NCBI GenBank assembly: GCA_903931735.1
Contig: CAIZDL010000146.1
Span: 1 to 57,714, forward strand
Length of the DNA: 57,714 nucleotides
Direction of reading: 5' to 3'
Source: an uncultured Rhodospirillales bacterium
GTDB lineage: Bacteria > Pseudomonadota > Alphaproteobacteria > Azospirillales > Azospirillaceae
The translations under genes and the position numbers were made by a program. Shown here one piece after another: positions 44,572 to 53,782 of this stretch. Position 1 is the first letter of the stretch, and the number at the start of each line of letters is the position of its first letter. The notes below the pieces were generated by a model. That model had not been told where the DNA came from, searched no databases, and saw only the letters and a program-made list of their open reading frames with translations.

Positions 44572-45513
44572 ATGGAATTTACCGGTTTTACGCTATTCGA
44601 GGTTGCGATCTTTGCGTTTGCCCTGATTTTGGTCTGGCTGGGAGTGCAGACCATACCGCAGGGTAAGGAATATACGGTTGAACGGTTTGGTCGGTATACG
44701 CGAACACTGTCGCCGGGTTTGCACTTGATTGTGCCGTTGATCGACAAGATCGGTCACCGGATCAGCATGATGGAAACGGTGCTCGACGTGCCGTCGCAAG
44801 AAGTGATCACCAAAGACAACGCCATGGTTACAGTGGATGGTGTGGTGTTTTACTCGGTGCTTGATGCCGCAAAAGCCTCGTATGAGGTTAGTAATATGCA
44901 TCTGGCGATACTGAACCTGACAATGACCAATATCCGGACTGTTATGGGGTCGATGGATCTTGACGAGTTGCTTTCTCAACGCGACAAGATTAACCAGCAA
45001 TTGTTGCATGTCGTGGACGATGCCACCAGCCCTTGGGGCGTTAAGGTGACGCGGATCGAAATCCGAGACATTCAGCCGCCCCGCGATTTGGTCGATAGCA
45101 TGGCCCGCCAAATGAAAGCGGAACGTGACCGGCGTGCCTCGATCCTGGAAGCAGAGGGCCAGCGTCAAGCGGCGATTTTGCGGGCCGAGGGACAAAAGCA
45201 GGCGATTATTCTGGAGGCTGAAGGCCGTCGTGAGGCTGGGTATCGCGACGCGGAAGCCCGCGAGCGTGCGGCCCAGGCTGAGGCTGAGGCGACTCGGTTG
45301 ATGTCGGTGGCGATCCAGGGCGGCGATGTTAAGGCGATCAATTACTTTGTCGCCCAACAATATGTTGGGGCACTCAAGGCGATTGCCTCGGCGCCAAACC
45401 AGAAGGTTTTGTTCCTGCCGCTTGAGGCGGCGAACGTCATTGGGGCGCTTGGAGGTATTGCCGAGATTGCGCGGGATGCCTTTTGTAGCGACTCCGGGGG
45501 CGGCAAAGCTTAA
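44572..45513 (+). CDS. qmcA: SPFH/Band 7 membrane protease-associated protein, QmcA-like (stomatin family)
   Basis: A 313-residue integral inner-membrane protein of the stomatin/prohibitin family that forms large oligomers and is linked to membrane quality control. One N-terminal TM helix (about 7-24) precedes the SPFH domain (TIPQGKEYTVERFGRYTRTL, SPGLHLIVPLIDKI). A long coiled coil rich in Ala, Glu, Gln and Arg (about 180-255) with EAEGQRQAAILRAEGQKQAI follows. GAGGGG five bases before the ATG supports the start. The next gene encodes its usual NfeD-type partner (YbbK in E. coli). An in-frame extension of 59 codons upstream has no start signal. Confidence 0.92.
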   Translation: MEFTGFTLFEVAIFAFALILVWLGVQTIPQGKEYTVERFGRYTRTLSPGLHLIVPLIDKIGHRISMMETVLDVPSQEVITKDNAMVTVDGVVFYSVLDAAKASYEVSNMHLAILNLTMTNIRTVMGSMDLDELLSQRDKINQQLLHVVDDATSPWGVKVTRIEIRDIQPPRDLVDSMARQMKAERDRRASILEAEGQRQAAILRAEGQKQAIILEAEGRREAGYRDAEARERAAQAEAEATRLMSVAIQGGDVKAINYFVAQQYVGALKAIASAPNQKVLFLPLEAANVIGALGGIAEIARDAFCSDSGGGKA

Positions 45514-45630
45514 GGGGCACTGCGGTGGGCCGGAAACGACGCCCCGTTTGGCAACACCGTTCACCGATTGGGAGGACTGAGGGGGCCCCGGTAGGGAGCG
45601 CTCTCAGAGCCTCGACCCGAGAGGGCGCGG

Positions 45631-46086
45631 GTGAGCCAGCACATGATTGAATTGGAATTTTGGCACTGGTGGGGGGCTGCTGCTGCTCTTGGCGCCTTGG
45701 ATATGTTGGCGCGGCGCGGATATTTTCTGTGGCTCGGCGTTGCTGCGCTCATCGTCGGGCTCGTGGTCTGCGTCTTCCCCGACCTCCCCATACTCAGTCA
45801 GGCTCTTGTTTTCGCTGGGATTGCAATTGTGGTCCTGGTGGTATCCCGTCAGGTGATTCGGCGGGGGGCTGCTGACTTTGTGAATGACGAAGCCAATCGT
45901 CGGAGCCACTATTCTCTTGGTCAACTGATTGTCCTCGAGTCGCCAATCGCCAATGGGCGTGGTCGGGCGTTTATCGGCGATACGCTGTGGCTGGTCGCGG
46001 GCGAGGACATGCCAGCGGGAACCACAGTGAAGGTTGTCGGCTTCGATGGTATCTTGCTGAAGGTTGAAGCCTTTAGCGAAGAGTAA
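45631..46086 (+). CDS. NfeD-like membrane protein (YbbK type), partner of QmcA
   Basis: A 151-residue NfeD short-form protein: two TM regions (about 12-25 and 32-67) followed by an OB-fold C-terminal domain (about 90-148, LIVLESPIANGRGRAFIGDTLWLVAGEDMPAG). NfeD proteins are almost always encoded next to SPFH proteins and are thought to regulate or assemble with them in the membrane. The likely start is GTG; an ATG four codons later (45643) is the alternative, with GAGGGCGCGG upstream of both. It is 117 bases downstream of qmcA on the same strand. Confidence 0.9.
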   Translation: MSQHMIELEFWHWWGAAAALGALDMLARRGYFLWLGVAALIVGLVVCVFPDLPILSQALVFAGIAIVVLVVSRQVIRRGAADFVNDEANRRSHYSLGQLIVLESPIANGRGRAFIGDTLWLVAGEDMPAGTTVKVVGFDGILLKVEAFSEE

Positions 46087-46110
46087 ACCTCACCTCGCTT
46101 GAAATCGCTT

Positions 46111-46151
46111 GAAAAACGAAGGGCGGCAAACCACCGAATGGTTCGCCGCCC
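46111..46151 (-). terminator. Rho-independent terminator for the small membrane protein gene
   Basis: Read on the minus strand, a 13-bp stem (GGGCGGCGAACCA with TGGTTTGCCGCCC, one G-T wobble) closes a five-base TTCGG loop and is followed by TTCGTTTTTC. It lies 73 bases after the stop of the small gene at 46225-46590. On the plus strand the same hairpin would end nfeD transcripts, but no T-run follows there. Confidence 0.85.
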
Positions 46152-46224
46152 TATCGCTTGGTGGTAAATTTCAAGATCAGCCGTTAGCCAACCGAGATCG
46201 GTGCTATCGCGGCTTATGTGTGGC

Positions 46225-46590
46225 TTAGTGCCCTGCCTTTACCGGCTCACCGGACCCCATCAACGGGGCAATCGCCTGCTTCACGATGTCTTGGCCGTAA
46301 TATCCCCCAAGGAGGATTGCCAGGATGGCTGCGGGCACAGGCAGCCCGGCGCCAACTTCCATCGCTTCAACGAAAGAGGTGCCCTGGGTCACCATTGCCC
46401 CGGCATTATACATGTTGACCAAGCCGCTGGCCGTGACCAGGGCGAGTAAGCCGCCGCCGACGGTGGCAAGGTCGATCGTGACCGACATCGACCGATCGGT
46501 CTGTTTTTGGTCGGCACGAGTCTGGGCCATGGCGGGAGAGGCGACTGCCATGGCCAACGCAATCACCAGTGTTGCTGTCATCGTACGCAT
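46225..46590 (-). CDS. Small exported membrane protein, unknown function
   Basis: A 121-residue protein that I cannot assign to a family. It starts with a Sec-type signal peptide (MRTMTATLVIALAMAVASPAMAQ, likely cleavage after AMA). After a polar stretch come two hydrophobic segments rich in Gly and Ala (about 42-62, VGGGLLALVTASGLVNMY, and about 85-103, PAAILAILLGGYYG). AAGGAG seven bases before the ATG is a near-ideal ribosome site and suggests good expression. A strong terminator follows the gene. General layout resembles three other small proteins in this window (50775-51110, 52975-53322, 53404-53694). It is encoded just downstream of greA in the same direction, 120 bases away. Confidence 0.75.
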   Translation of the reverse strand: MRTMTATLVIALAMAVASPAMAQTRADQKQTDRSMSVTIDLATVGGGLLALVTASGLVNMYNAGAMVTQGTSFVEAMEVGAGLPVPAAILAILLGGYYGQDIVKQAIAPLMGSGEPVKAGH

Positions 46591-46710
46591 CAACTATCTC
46601 CTTCGTCGTGATATCGATCATCAAAAACAAACCCACACCACCCGCAAAGAACTGCTATTGGGGGAGCGGAGGGCTTTCCTTATCGAAGAGGCGAAGGGGC
46701 TTCGTCTCTG

Positions 46711-47184
46711 TCAGCGATAAACAATTTTCATCACCTCGTAGCTCTTGGAGCCACCGGGGGTGGTTACTTCAACGTTATCTCCAACCGACTTGCCAATCAA
46801 TGCCCGTGCCAGCGGCGAGGTTATTGATAACAGGCCCGCTTTGATGTTGCTCTCGTCTTGACCGACAATCTGGAATATCGATTCTTCATCGGTATCCTCG
46901 TCGGCAACGGTGACGGTCGCGCCAAACTTTACCGCATTTCCGGAGAGTTTTGAAACGTCGATCACCTCGGCGCGGCTGATCCGGTCCTCCAGCTCAAGCA
47001 CGCGGCCCTCGATGAAGCTCTGACGCTCGCGCGCGGCATGATACTCGGCGTTTTCCGAGAGATCGCCGTGCTCTCGCGCTTCAGCGATGGCTTTGATCAC
47101 CGCCGGACGTTCGACGGACTTCAGTTGCTTCAGTTCCTCCTGCAGGCGAATGTAGCCTGGGGCGGTCATCGGGATTTTTTCCAT
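46711..47184 (-). CDS. greA: Transcription elongation factor GreA
   Basis: GreA rescues backtracked RNA polymerase by stimulating transcript cleavage. The 157-residue protein is full length: N-terminal coiled coil with the catalytic acidic tip ([13 protein letters not shown]-type sequence, here [20 protein letters not shown]) and the C-terminal FKBP-like domain with [17 protein letters not shown] chose the ATG that gives [10 protein letters not shown], the usual GreA N-terminus, with AGGGAC close upstream. It lies 200 bases downstream of carB on the same strand, a common alphaproteobacterial order. Confidence 0.97.
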   Translation of the reverse strand: MEKIPMTAPGYIRLQEELKQLKSVERPAVIKAIAEAREHGDLSENAEYHAARERQSFIEGRVLELEDRISRAEVIDVSKLSGNAVKFGATVTVADEDTDEESIFQIVGQDESNIKAGLLSITSPLARALIGKSVGDNVEVTTPGGSKSYEVMKIVYR

Positions 47185-47384
47185 TGTCCCTGGTCCGTTA
47201 TCCTGTCCTGGTGCCGCTAGATAGGGCACCGCACCACAAAAAATTTAGCGCGGGAGGGCGCCCGTCAATATAGCTCAAAGGGCCCCGCGGGAAGATGATT
47301 CCTCAAAAACCGGGTATTTCAGAGCCCAGGCAAACCCACCACAACGACAATCGGGAAACAGCGGCCGCCCCTTAGCGTCACTGC

Positions 47385-50300
47385 CTAGTACGATCCGGTA
47401 AGATACGATTGTAGAGGCGCAACTTCAAGACTGCCGTTGCGTAAAGCCATGATTGCGGTCACCGCGGCGCGCGCTCCGGCAACGGTGGTGTAGTAGGGGA
47501 TATTGTTAACCAGCGCAGTCCGACGCAGGCTGAAACTGTCGGCGATGGTCTGGGCGCCCTCGGTCGTGTTGATGACCAGATGGACATCGCCGTCGACCAT
47601 GGCGTCGACCACATGGGGTTGACCTTCTAGCACCTTATTGATTCTCTTCACCGGCAGATCGGCGGCGGCAAACACCCGGGCCGTGCCTTCTGTTGCAAGC
47701 AGGGTGAAGCCCATTTCGTGAAGACGCCGGGCGATTACCACCAGCGCCGCCTTATCGCGGTCTTTTACCGAGATAAAGACGGCCCCCTTGACCGGCAGCA
47801 TAGTGCCGGCACCGAGCTGAGACTTGGCAAAAGCGCGGCTGAAATCATGATCCAGGCCCATAACTTCGCCGGTCGACCGCATCTCCGGCCCGAGCAAAAT
47901 ATCGACTCCGGGAAAGCGGGCAAACGGAAACACCGCTTCCTTGACCGCAGTGTGGGGCGGGTTGGGGCCGGGCAGCGTAAAGTTGCACAGCTTTTCGCCG
48001 GCCATCACCCGCGCCGCGATCTTGGCGATCGGCGCGCCGGTGGCTTTGGCAACAAAGGGAACGGTTCGGCTCGCGCGCGGGTTCACTTCGAGAATAAATA
48101 CCGTATCGTCCTTGATGGCAAACTGGACGTTCATCAGCCCGACCACCTGGAGCGCGCGGGCGAGTTGGGTCGCCTGGGCGGTGATCTCGGCGATCATCGG
48201 CGGTTTGAGGGTATAGGGGGGCAGGGCGCAAGCGCTGTCGCCCGAATGAATACCGGCCTCCTCGATATGCTCCATGATGCCGGCGACATACACATCATCG
48301 GCGTCGGCCACCACGTCGACATCCACCTCGATGGCGTCTTGAAGATAACGGTCGATCAGCACCGGGTTGTTGCCCGACACGATCACGGCTTGGCCCATGT
48401 ATCGTTGCAGGCCGGCGCGATCGTGAACGATCTCCATCGCTCGGCCGCCAAGGACATAGGACGGCCGGATAACAACCGGAAAACCAATGGTTTCGGCGAT
48501 CTTTTCGGCTTCGGCGAGGCTGCGGGCAAGGCCATTGTTGGGCTGGCGCAGCCCCAGGCGATGCAGCAATTGTTGAAAGCGCTCGCGGTCTTCGGCAAGG
48601 TCGATGGCGTCGGGCGAGGTGCCGAGAATCGGGATATTTGCGGCCTCGAGGCTGCGCGCCAGTTTCAGCGGCGTCTGGCCGCCAAATTGAACGATCAGCC
48701 CAAGGAGCGTTCCCTTGCGTTGCTCCACCCGGACCAGTTCAACCACGTCTTCTGCGGTCAATGGCTCAAAGTATAGCCGGTCAGAGGTATCGTAGTCGGT
48801 GGAGACTGTCTCGGGATTGCAGTTGACCATGATCGTCTCGATACCGGCATCGCGCAGGGCGTAGGCGGCGTGGACGCAACAATAATCAAACTCGATGCCC
48901 TGGCCGATGCGGTTGGGACCGCCGCCCAGGATGATCACCTTTCGCCGGTCCCCCGGCTCCGCCTCGCACTCGGAGGTGCCGTCGAGGTCGGAGTCGTAGG
49001 TTGAATACATGTACGGCGTTCGCGAGGCGAACTCGGCGGCGCAGGTGTCGATGCGCTTATAGACCGGCGTAACCCCCTCGGCGCGCCGGGCCTGGGCGAC
49101 CGTGGCTTCGTCGGTCGCCGCAAGCTGCGCCAGGCGGGCGTCGGAAAAGCCCATTTGTTTCAGGCTGCGCCAGCCCTCTGCCGTTGCGGGCAGGCCCGTG
49201 CGGCGAACCTGTTGCTCGGTATCGACGATGGCCTTGATCTGGTCCAAAAACCAGGGGTCGTATTTGCAGGCGCGCTGTACCTCGGTCACGGTCAGCCCGA
49301 CCCGAAACGCATCGGCGATCACCAGCATACGATCGGGGGTCGGTTTGGAGAGAGCCGCCAAAACGGTTTTGGGGTCGGCCCCTTCGCTGGTGGTCTCATT
49401 GAAGCCGGTAAGCCCGGTTTCCATGGAGCGCAGGGCCTTTTGCAGCGATTCGGCAAAGCTGCGTCCGATGGCCATGGCCTCGCCCACCGATTTCATGGAG
49501 GTGGTGAGCAGAGCCTCGGCGCCGGGAAATTTTTCAAAGGTAAAGCGCGGAATTTTGGTGACCACATAATCGATGGTCGGCTCAAACGATGCGGGGGTTA
49601 CCCCTGTGATATCGTTGAGTAATTCGTCGAGCGTGTAGCCAACCGCCAGCTTGGCCGCAATCTTGGCGATGGGGAAGCCGGTGGCCTTCGATGCCAGGGC
49701 CGATGACCGGCTCACGCGCGGGTTCATTTCGATGACCACCAAGCGGCCATCCTCGGGATTGACCGCGAACTGAACGTTGGAGCCGCCGGTATCAACGCCG
49801 ATTTCGCGCAGAACCGCGATCGAGGCGTTGCGCATGATCTGGTATTCTTTGTCGGTCAGCGTCAGCGCCGGGGCTACCGTGATCGAGTCTCCGGTATGAA
49901 CGCCCATCGGATCGACATTTTCGATGGAGCAAATAATGATGCAGTTGTCGGCGGTGTCGCGCACCACCTCCATTTCATATTCTTTCCAGCCGAGAACCGA
50001 TTCCTCAACCAGAACTTCTCCAACCGGCGAGGCGCGCAAGCCACTGCGCACGATTTCTTCATATTGGCCTTTGTTGTAGGCGATGCCGCCGCCCGAACCG
50101 CCCAAGGTAAAGCTGGGGCGGATGATTGCCGGCAGCCCGATTTCGGGCAGGATCGCAAGACCCTCGCGCTCCGAGCGCACGATTCGGCTTTTGGGGCATT
50201 CCAGACCGATTTTGGTCATGGCGTCGCGGAACAGCAACCGGTCTTCGGCCTTGGCGATCACGTCCCGCTTGGCGCCAATCAACTCGATGCCAAGACGGGC

Positions 50301-50624
50301 AAGAGTGCCGTTATCGGCCAGGGCCATGGCGGTGTTAAGCGCGGTCTGCCCGCCCATGGTCGGCAGCAACGCGCAGGGGCGCTCCTTTTCCAGGATGCGC
50401 GCCACCATCTCGGGGGTGATCGGCTCGATGTAGGTGGCGTCGGCCAGCGCCGGATCGGTCATGATCGTGGCGGGATTGGAGTTGACCAGGACGACCCGGT
50501 ACCCTTCCTGACGCAGGGCCTTGCACGCCTGTGCGCCGGAATAATCGAACTCGCACGCCTGACCGATCACGATCGGGCCGGCACCGATGATGCAGATGGA
50601 CTTTATGTCGGTACGTTTGGGCAT
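47385..50624 (-). CDS. carB: Carbamoyl-phosphate synthase large subunit
   Basis: CarB makes carbamoyl phosphate from ammonia (supplied by CarA from glutamine), bicarbonate and two ATP, feeding arginine and pyrimidine synthesis. The 1079-residue length is normal. Two ATP-grasp halves are visible, each opening with an ATP/Rossmann motif: [19 protein letters not shown] at the N-terminus and [17 protein letters not shown] near residue 560. The C-terminal MGS-like regulatory domain includes [18 protein letters not shown] and [16 protein letters not shown]. The chosen ATG gives [10 protein letters not shown], the family N-terminus; a longer frame adds 16 Pro-rich residues. carA is not in the window. 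Confidence 0.97.
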   Translation of the reverse strand: MPKRTDIKSICIIGAGPIVIGQACEFDYSGAQACKALRQEGYRVVLVNSNPATIMTDPALADATYIEPITPEMVARILEKERPCALLPTMGGQTALNTAMALADNGTLARLGIELIGAKRDVIAKAEDRLLFRDAMTKIGLECPKSRIVRSEREGLAILPEIGLPAIIRPSFTLGGSGGGIAYNKGQYEEIVRSGLRASPVGEVLVEESVLGWKEYEMEVVRDTADNCIIICSIENVDPMGVHTGDSITVAPALTLTDKEYQIMRNASIAVLREIGVDTGGSNVQFAVNPEDGRLVVIEMNPRVSRSSALASKATGFPIAKIAAKLAVGYTLDELLNDITGVTPASFEPTIDYVVTKIPRFTFEKFPGAEALLTTSMKSVGEAMAIGRSFAESLQKALRSMETGLTGFNETTSEGADPKTVLAALSKPTPDRMLVIADAFRVGLTVTEVQRACKYDPWFLDQIKAIVDTEQQVRRTGLPATAEGWRSLKQMGFSDARLAQLAATDEATVAQARRAEGVTPVYKRIDTCAAEFASRTPYMYSTYDSDLDGTSECEAEPGDRRKVIILGGGPNRIGQGIEFDYCCVHAAYALRDAGIETIMVNCNPETVSTDYDTSDRLYFEPLTAEDVVELVRVEQRKGTLLGLIVQFGGQTPLKLARSLEAANIPILGTSPDAIDLAEDRERFQQLLHRLGLRQPNNGLARSLAEAEKIAETIGFPVVIRPSYVLGGRAMEIVHDRAGLQRYMGQAVIVSGNNPVLIDRYLQDAIEVDVDVVADADDVYVAGIMEHIEEAGIHSGDSACALPPYTLKPPMIAEITAQATQLARALQVVGLMNVQFAIKDDTVFILEVNPRASRTVPFVAKATGAPIAKIAARVMAGEKLCNFTLPGPNPPHTAVKEAVFPFARFPGVDILLGPEMRSTGEVMGLDHDFSRAFAKSQLGAGTMLPVKGAVFISVKDRDKAALVVIARRLHEMGFTLLATEGTARVFAAADLPVKRINKVLEGQPHVVDAMVDGDVHLVINTTEGAQTIADSFSLRRTALVNNIPYYTTVAGARAAVTAIMALRNGSLEVAPLQSYLTGSY

Positions 50625-50774
50625 GGCGCCTGAAATTGGGAGCGGTGTTACTTGAGGCGGGGCGGCCGGCACGCTAAGCGGCCCTCTCTTGGCCAGAGGG
50701 GCCGCTGCGCGAAACCGCCGCTGTTATAACGGCAAGGGGGCACTGTCGCCTAGCCCCGGCGTGCAACCAAACGC

Positions 50775-51110
50775 CTACTTAACAGGGGTGGTCGCCCATT
50801 TACCGAACAATCCGCCAGCGCTGGCAAAAAACACGGTGCCGATGCCGCCGGTGCCCACCACGTCGGCGACCAGCAAGCCGCCGAGCAGGCCCACGCCCAC
50901 CGCATAGAGCTGTTCGTCGCTGAGACCGCTCGCAGTTTTTGCTTCGGTCAGCAGATTGCCGATAAACTGCCGGGACTGATTGAGTGCTCCACGCACCCCC
51001 TCACGAATTTCATCTCCGCCTGCTGCTTGCTGGGTTTGAGCCTGTGCGGTATGGACGGCGACCACTGGCATGGCGAGCAGCAGCATGAAGGCGAGGGCGA
51101 GAATGCGCAT
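50775..51110 (-). CDS. Small exported glycine-rich membrane protein, unknown function
   Basis: A 111-residue protein with a signal peptide (MRILALAFMLLLAMPVVAVH, likely cleaved at AQA), then a polar helical part (about 27-66) and a C-terminal hydrophobic region rich in Gly (about 68-100, LYAVGVGLLGGLLVADVVG and GIGTVFFASAGGLFG) that could form one or two glycine-zipper TM helices. GAGAG five bases before the ATG supports this start; a longer frame would add 34 basic residues. It is transcribed in the direction of carB, 150 bases upstream of it. No family recognised. Confidence 0.7.
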   Translation of the reverse strand: MRILALAFMLLLAMPVVAVHTAQAQTQQAAGGDEIREGVRGALNQSRQFIGNLLTEAKTASGLSDEQLYAVGVGLLGGLLVADVVGTGGIGTVFFASAGGLFGKWATTPVK

Positions 51111-51229
51111 TTTGGCTCTCCGCGAGAGGTTATCGATCAGCCTTGATAGCACACTTGCCCGGCCTTCCGCCAGCACAAGGCGGCGTCGCCCTCGGTAATA
51201 AAGCGGCATCAAAAAGGGGAGCCAACTAA

Positions 51230-52297
51230 ATGGAGGGGGCGTTGTCGGAGGTAAAATACCCTTGGTGGTATCCGGAGGCTTTGGCTGGCCGGCGGGCCAA
51301 CCTGGAAATTCGGGGGCGGGTGCTGACGGGCTTGCGGGCCTTCATGGCCGAGCGGGATATCGTTGAGGTCGAGACCCCGGCGCTTCAGGTTTCGCCGGGG
51401 TTGGAGCCGCATCTTCTGGCGTTTGCGACCGAACTGCACGGCGTACACCCCGATCAGCGCCGGCAACTCTATCTTCATACCAGCCCCGAATTCGCCATGA
51501 AGAAGCTGTTGGTGGCGGGAATGCCCCGGCTGTGGCAGTTGGCGCGGGTGTTTCGAAACGGCGAGCGTTCCGCTACGCATCACCCCGAGTTTGCGATGGT
51601 GGAGTGGTATCGGGCCGGAGCCGGCCTGGCCGAGGTGATGGCGGATTGCAGAGCGCTGGTGCGGATGGCGGCCACGGTTTCCGGGCGCGATGTCTTTCGG
51701 TTTCAGGGCATCGACGCTGATCCGTATGCCGAATGGCATACGCTAACGGTGGCGGATGCATTCGGCACGTACACCGGAATCGACCTCTTGGCGACCTGTC
51801 CAGACCCGTATGCTCCCGACCAGCGGTTGTTGGCCAAGGCGGCGGTATCCGCCGGCATACGGGTTGGCGATGGTGACCGTTGGGACGATATTTTCTTTCG
51901 GGTGATGTTGGAACGGATCGAGCCGATGCTGGGCGCCGGGGCGCCGACCTTTCTAACCGATTATCCGGTGTCGATGGCAGCGCTGGCCCGGCCCAAGCCC
52001 GATGATCCTCGGCTGGCCGAGCGTTTTGAGCTGTACGTCTGCGGTGTCGAGCTGGCTAATGCCTTTGGTGAACTCACCGATCCTGCGGTGCAGCGGGCCA
52101 GATTTGAATCCGACATGGATTTGCAGTTCCAACTTTATGGCCGGCGCACCCCGATCGATGAAGAGTTTTTGGCCGCACTGACATACGGTATGCCGGATAG
52201 CTCGGGCATCGCCCTTGGCTTCGATCGGCTGGTTATGCTGTGCGCTGGGGCAGGCGCGATTGAAGAGGTGTTGTGGGCACCCGTGACAGTGCCCTGA
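51230..52297 (+). CDS. epmA: EF-P beta-lysylation protein EpmA (GenX/PoxA, lysyl-tRNA synthetase-like)
   Basis: EpmA is a class II lysyl-tRNA synthetase paralogue lacking the anticodon domain; it attaches beta-lysine to a conserved lysine of elongation factor P. The 355-residue protein begins directly at the catalytic core: motif 1 region VETPALQVSPGLEPHL, motif 2 FRNGERSATHHPEFAMVEWY and motif 3 SSGIALGFDRLVML. GGGGAG eight bases before the ATG supports the start. epmB and efp are not in this window. Its last 65 bases overlap the end of ampD on the opposite strand. Confidence 0.95.
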   Translation: MEGALSEVKYPWWYPEALAGRRANLEIRGRVLTGLRAFMAERDIVEVETPALQVSPGLEPHLLAFATELHGVHPDQRRQLYLHTSPEFAMKKLLVAGMPRLWQLARVFRNGERSATHHPEFAMVEWYRAGAGLAEVMADCRALVRMAATVSGRDVFRFQGIDADPYAEWHTLTVADAFGTYTGIDLLATCPDPYAPDQRLLAKAAVSAGIRVGDGDRWDDIFFRVMLERIEPMLGAGAPTFLTDYPVSMAALARPKPDDPRLAERFELYVCGVELANAFGELTDPAVQRARFESDMDLQFQLYGRRTPIDEEFLAALTYGMPDSSGIALGFDRLVMLCAGAGAIEEVLWAPVTVP

Positions 52298-52952
52298 GCC
52301 GGCGCACGGTTTCGGCCAGCGGCAACGCCGACAGCCATTCGGGGTGGAAGTGGCGTTGAAAGGCCAGGAGCGCCAGCGGCAGGCCGGTGGTGGCTATGTC
52401 GTAGCCAAACCGGCTCAGCAACCCCGCCACTTCCGACTCGGAGGCGAGGGCGTCGTCGTCGGGAGTTGGCTCAGGCCAAACCCCGATACCGCTGGCGGCA
52501 AGCCCCCGCCAATCAAACAACTCGCCGGGGTCCTGCTTGCGGGCGGGGGCGATGTCGGAGTGACCGAGCACCCGCTCGGGCGGAATGTGGTGCCGCTGCA
52601 CGATATCGCGCGCCAATGTTTGGAAGGCGGCCATTTGGGCCGGCGGAAATGGCCGGTAACCGAACTCGTGGCCGGGGTTGACCAACTCAACGCCAATGGA
52701 AATCGAGTTGATGTCCCGGCAGCCTTGCCAGCCGCCGACTCCGGCGTGCCAAGCACGCCGATCCTCGGCGACATGGCGATAGATTGTGCCGTCTTCGTCG
52801 ATGGTGTAGTGGGCGCTGACACCGGATTCTGCGTTGGTCAGCCGGTCGAGGGCGATGGCGGCGGAGGGCAGGCCGGTGAAGTGAACCAGCAAAATATCGA
52901 CCACTGCCCCGTCGGGACGGGGGCCATGGTTTGCGGAGGGGTGATCGATCAC
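52233..52952 (-). CDS. N-acetylmuramoyl-L-alanine amidase, AmpD/AmiD family
   Basis: A zinc amidase that cleaves the MurNAc-L-Ala bond of muropeptides or peptidoglycan. The amidase_2 domain covers about 15-160. Zinc and catalytic residues are visible in LLVHFTGLP (His24), ISIGVELVNPG and VLGHSDIAPARKQDPG. The C-terminal 70 residues resemble a peptidoglycan-binding domain (FGYDIATTGLPLALLAFQRHF), which points to the AmiD type rather than the short AmpD. No clear signal peptide is seen, so location is uncertain. The start is GTG. A small exported protein gene precedes it by 22 bases on the same strand. Confidence 0.9.
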   Translation of the reverse strand: MIDHPSANHGPRPDGAVVDILLVHFTGLPSAAIALDRLTNAESGVSAHYTIDEDGTIYRHVAEDRRAWHAGVGGWQGCRDINSISIGVELVNPGHEFGYRPFPPAQMAAFQTLARDIVQRHHIPPERVLGHSDIAPARKQDPGELFDWRGLAASGIGVWPEPTPDDDALASESEVAGLLSRFGYDIATTGLPLALLAFQRHFHPEWLSALPLAETVRRLRALSRVPTTPLQSRLPQRTA

Positions 52953-52974
52953 GGCACTTATCGCCTTGGTGGGA

Positions 52975-53322
52975 TCAGGTCACCGAGTCCCGGCTTTTTT
53001 GTGGCACCGTCGGCCCCATTGGCATTGCCGGAATGGTTTCGGTGGGGTTCAACCGGTCGTAAAGGGCGCTGAAGCCATAGGCGGCCATCGCGCCGACCAT
53101 GCCGAGGCCGCAGCCGAAAATGGTGTTGCCAATAACCAGGGTGGTCGCGGGCAGCGTGGTGGCGCCCGAGGCGACGGCGGGATAAAGCACCATTGCCGCC
53201 GAAACCCCGAGGGCCGCCGCGCCAAAGAAACAGGCCCGGCCCGACTCGCGCCAGAAGTCATCGGCGTGGGAGGGCGTGGCGGTCGCGACCAAAAATACCA
53301 ATGCCAGAAGCAGTCGTTTCAT
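52975..53322 (-). CDS. Small exported two-helix membrane protein with conserved cysteines (paralogue 1)
   Basis: A 115-residue protein with a signal peptide (MKRLLLALVFLVATATPSHA) followed by two hydrophobic segments with GxxxA/G spacing (about 30-55 and 60-90). Cys in RACFFGAAALG and in FGCGLGMVGAM are shared with the upstream paralogue, as is the ending YGFSALYDRL versus VVGWVYDLIF. The tail beyond (about 92-115) is Pro/Thr rich. GGGAGG six bases before the ATG fixes the start. It is 22 bases upstream of the amidase gene, so both are probably in one transcript. No family recognised; the link with an amidase suggests an envelope role. Confidence 0.75.
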   Translation of the reverse strand: MKRLLLALVFLVATATPSHADDFWRESGRACFFGAAALGVSAAMVLYPAVASGATTLPATTLVIGNTIFGCGLGMVGAMAAYGFSALYDRLNPTETIPAMPMGPTVPQKSRDSVT

Positions 53323-53358
53323 CAATCGCCTCCCGGGGCGCCCAAAGGAACAAGACGA

Positions 53359-53404
53359 GAGCGGGTCGCCAAGGGGCGACTCACCCCGTAGCCTGAATCC
53401 GCTC
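53359..53404 (-). other. Intercistronic hairpin between the paired small membrane protein genes
   Basis: A perfect six-base stem with a four-base loop (GTCGCC-CCTT-GGCGAC on the minus strand, 53365-53380) is enclosed by a second pairing of 53399-53404 with 53359-53364. It lies directly after the stop of the upstream paralogue. No T-run follows, so it may be an RNA-processing or stability element, or a weak attenuator, rather than a full terminator. Confidence 0.3.
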
Positions 53405-53694
53405 TAAAAGATCAGGTCGTAAACCCAGCCAACCACGCTGGCGCTGACGGCCCCGGCAACGCCAACGCCGCAGCCGATAATGGCGTTGGCGGTTATTATT
53501 TCGGTTACCGGCAAGGCCAGTGCGCCGGTGGCGAGGGCCGGGGTGAGGCCGTAATAGGTGGTGGCTGCGAAAACACCGGCGCCAAAAGCGCAGGTTTGCA
53601 CCACATTGCGCATGAGCGGCGCCGCTTCCGCAGCCCGGGTCGGCGGCATGGCAAAGGCAACGACGAGAACCAGGGCGACAAGGAGTCGTTTCAT
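53404..53694 (-). CDS. Small exported two-helix membrane protein with conserved cysteines (paralogue 2)
   Basis: A 96-residue relative of the next gene downstream. The signal peptide is MKRLLVALVLVVAFAMPPTRA. Two Gly/Ala-rich hydrophobic segments follow (about 33-58 and 64-90), with Cys in QTCAFGAGVFAAT and IIGCGVGVAGAV at the same positions as in the paralogue, and the end is VVGWVYDLIF. The conserved cysteines lie at the ends of the helices and could form a disulfide or bind a ligand. GAGGGGAC before the ATG supports the start. The gene order (two copies then an amidase, same strand) suggests a recent duplication inside an envelope operon. Confidence 0.75.
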   Translation of the reverse strand: MKRLLVALVLVVAFAMPPTRAAEAAPLMRNVVQTCAFGAGVFAATTYYGLTPALATGALALPVTEIITANAIIGCGVGVAGAVSASVVGWVYDLIF

Positions 53695-53782
53695 TGGCAA
53701 GTCCCCTCTTGTGGGTGCGGATGGGATCACGGCATTAAACCTACGCCGAATAGCGGGGGGGTCAAGCGAAAGGGCGCATGGC

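Noticed and set aside
47230-47384. GC-rich short hairpin and A/T tract between carB and greA considered as a terminator
   Set aside because: The possible stem (CGGG/CCCG, near 47260) is too short and poorly placed relative to the T-run to support a call.
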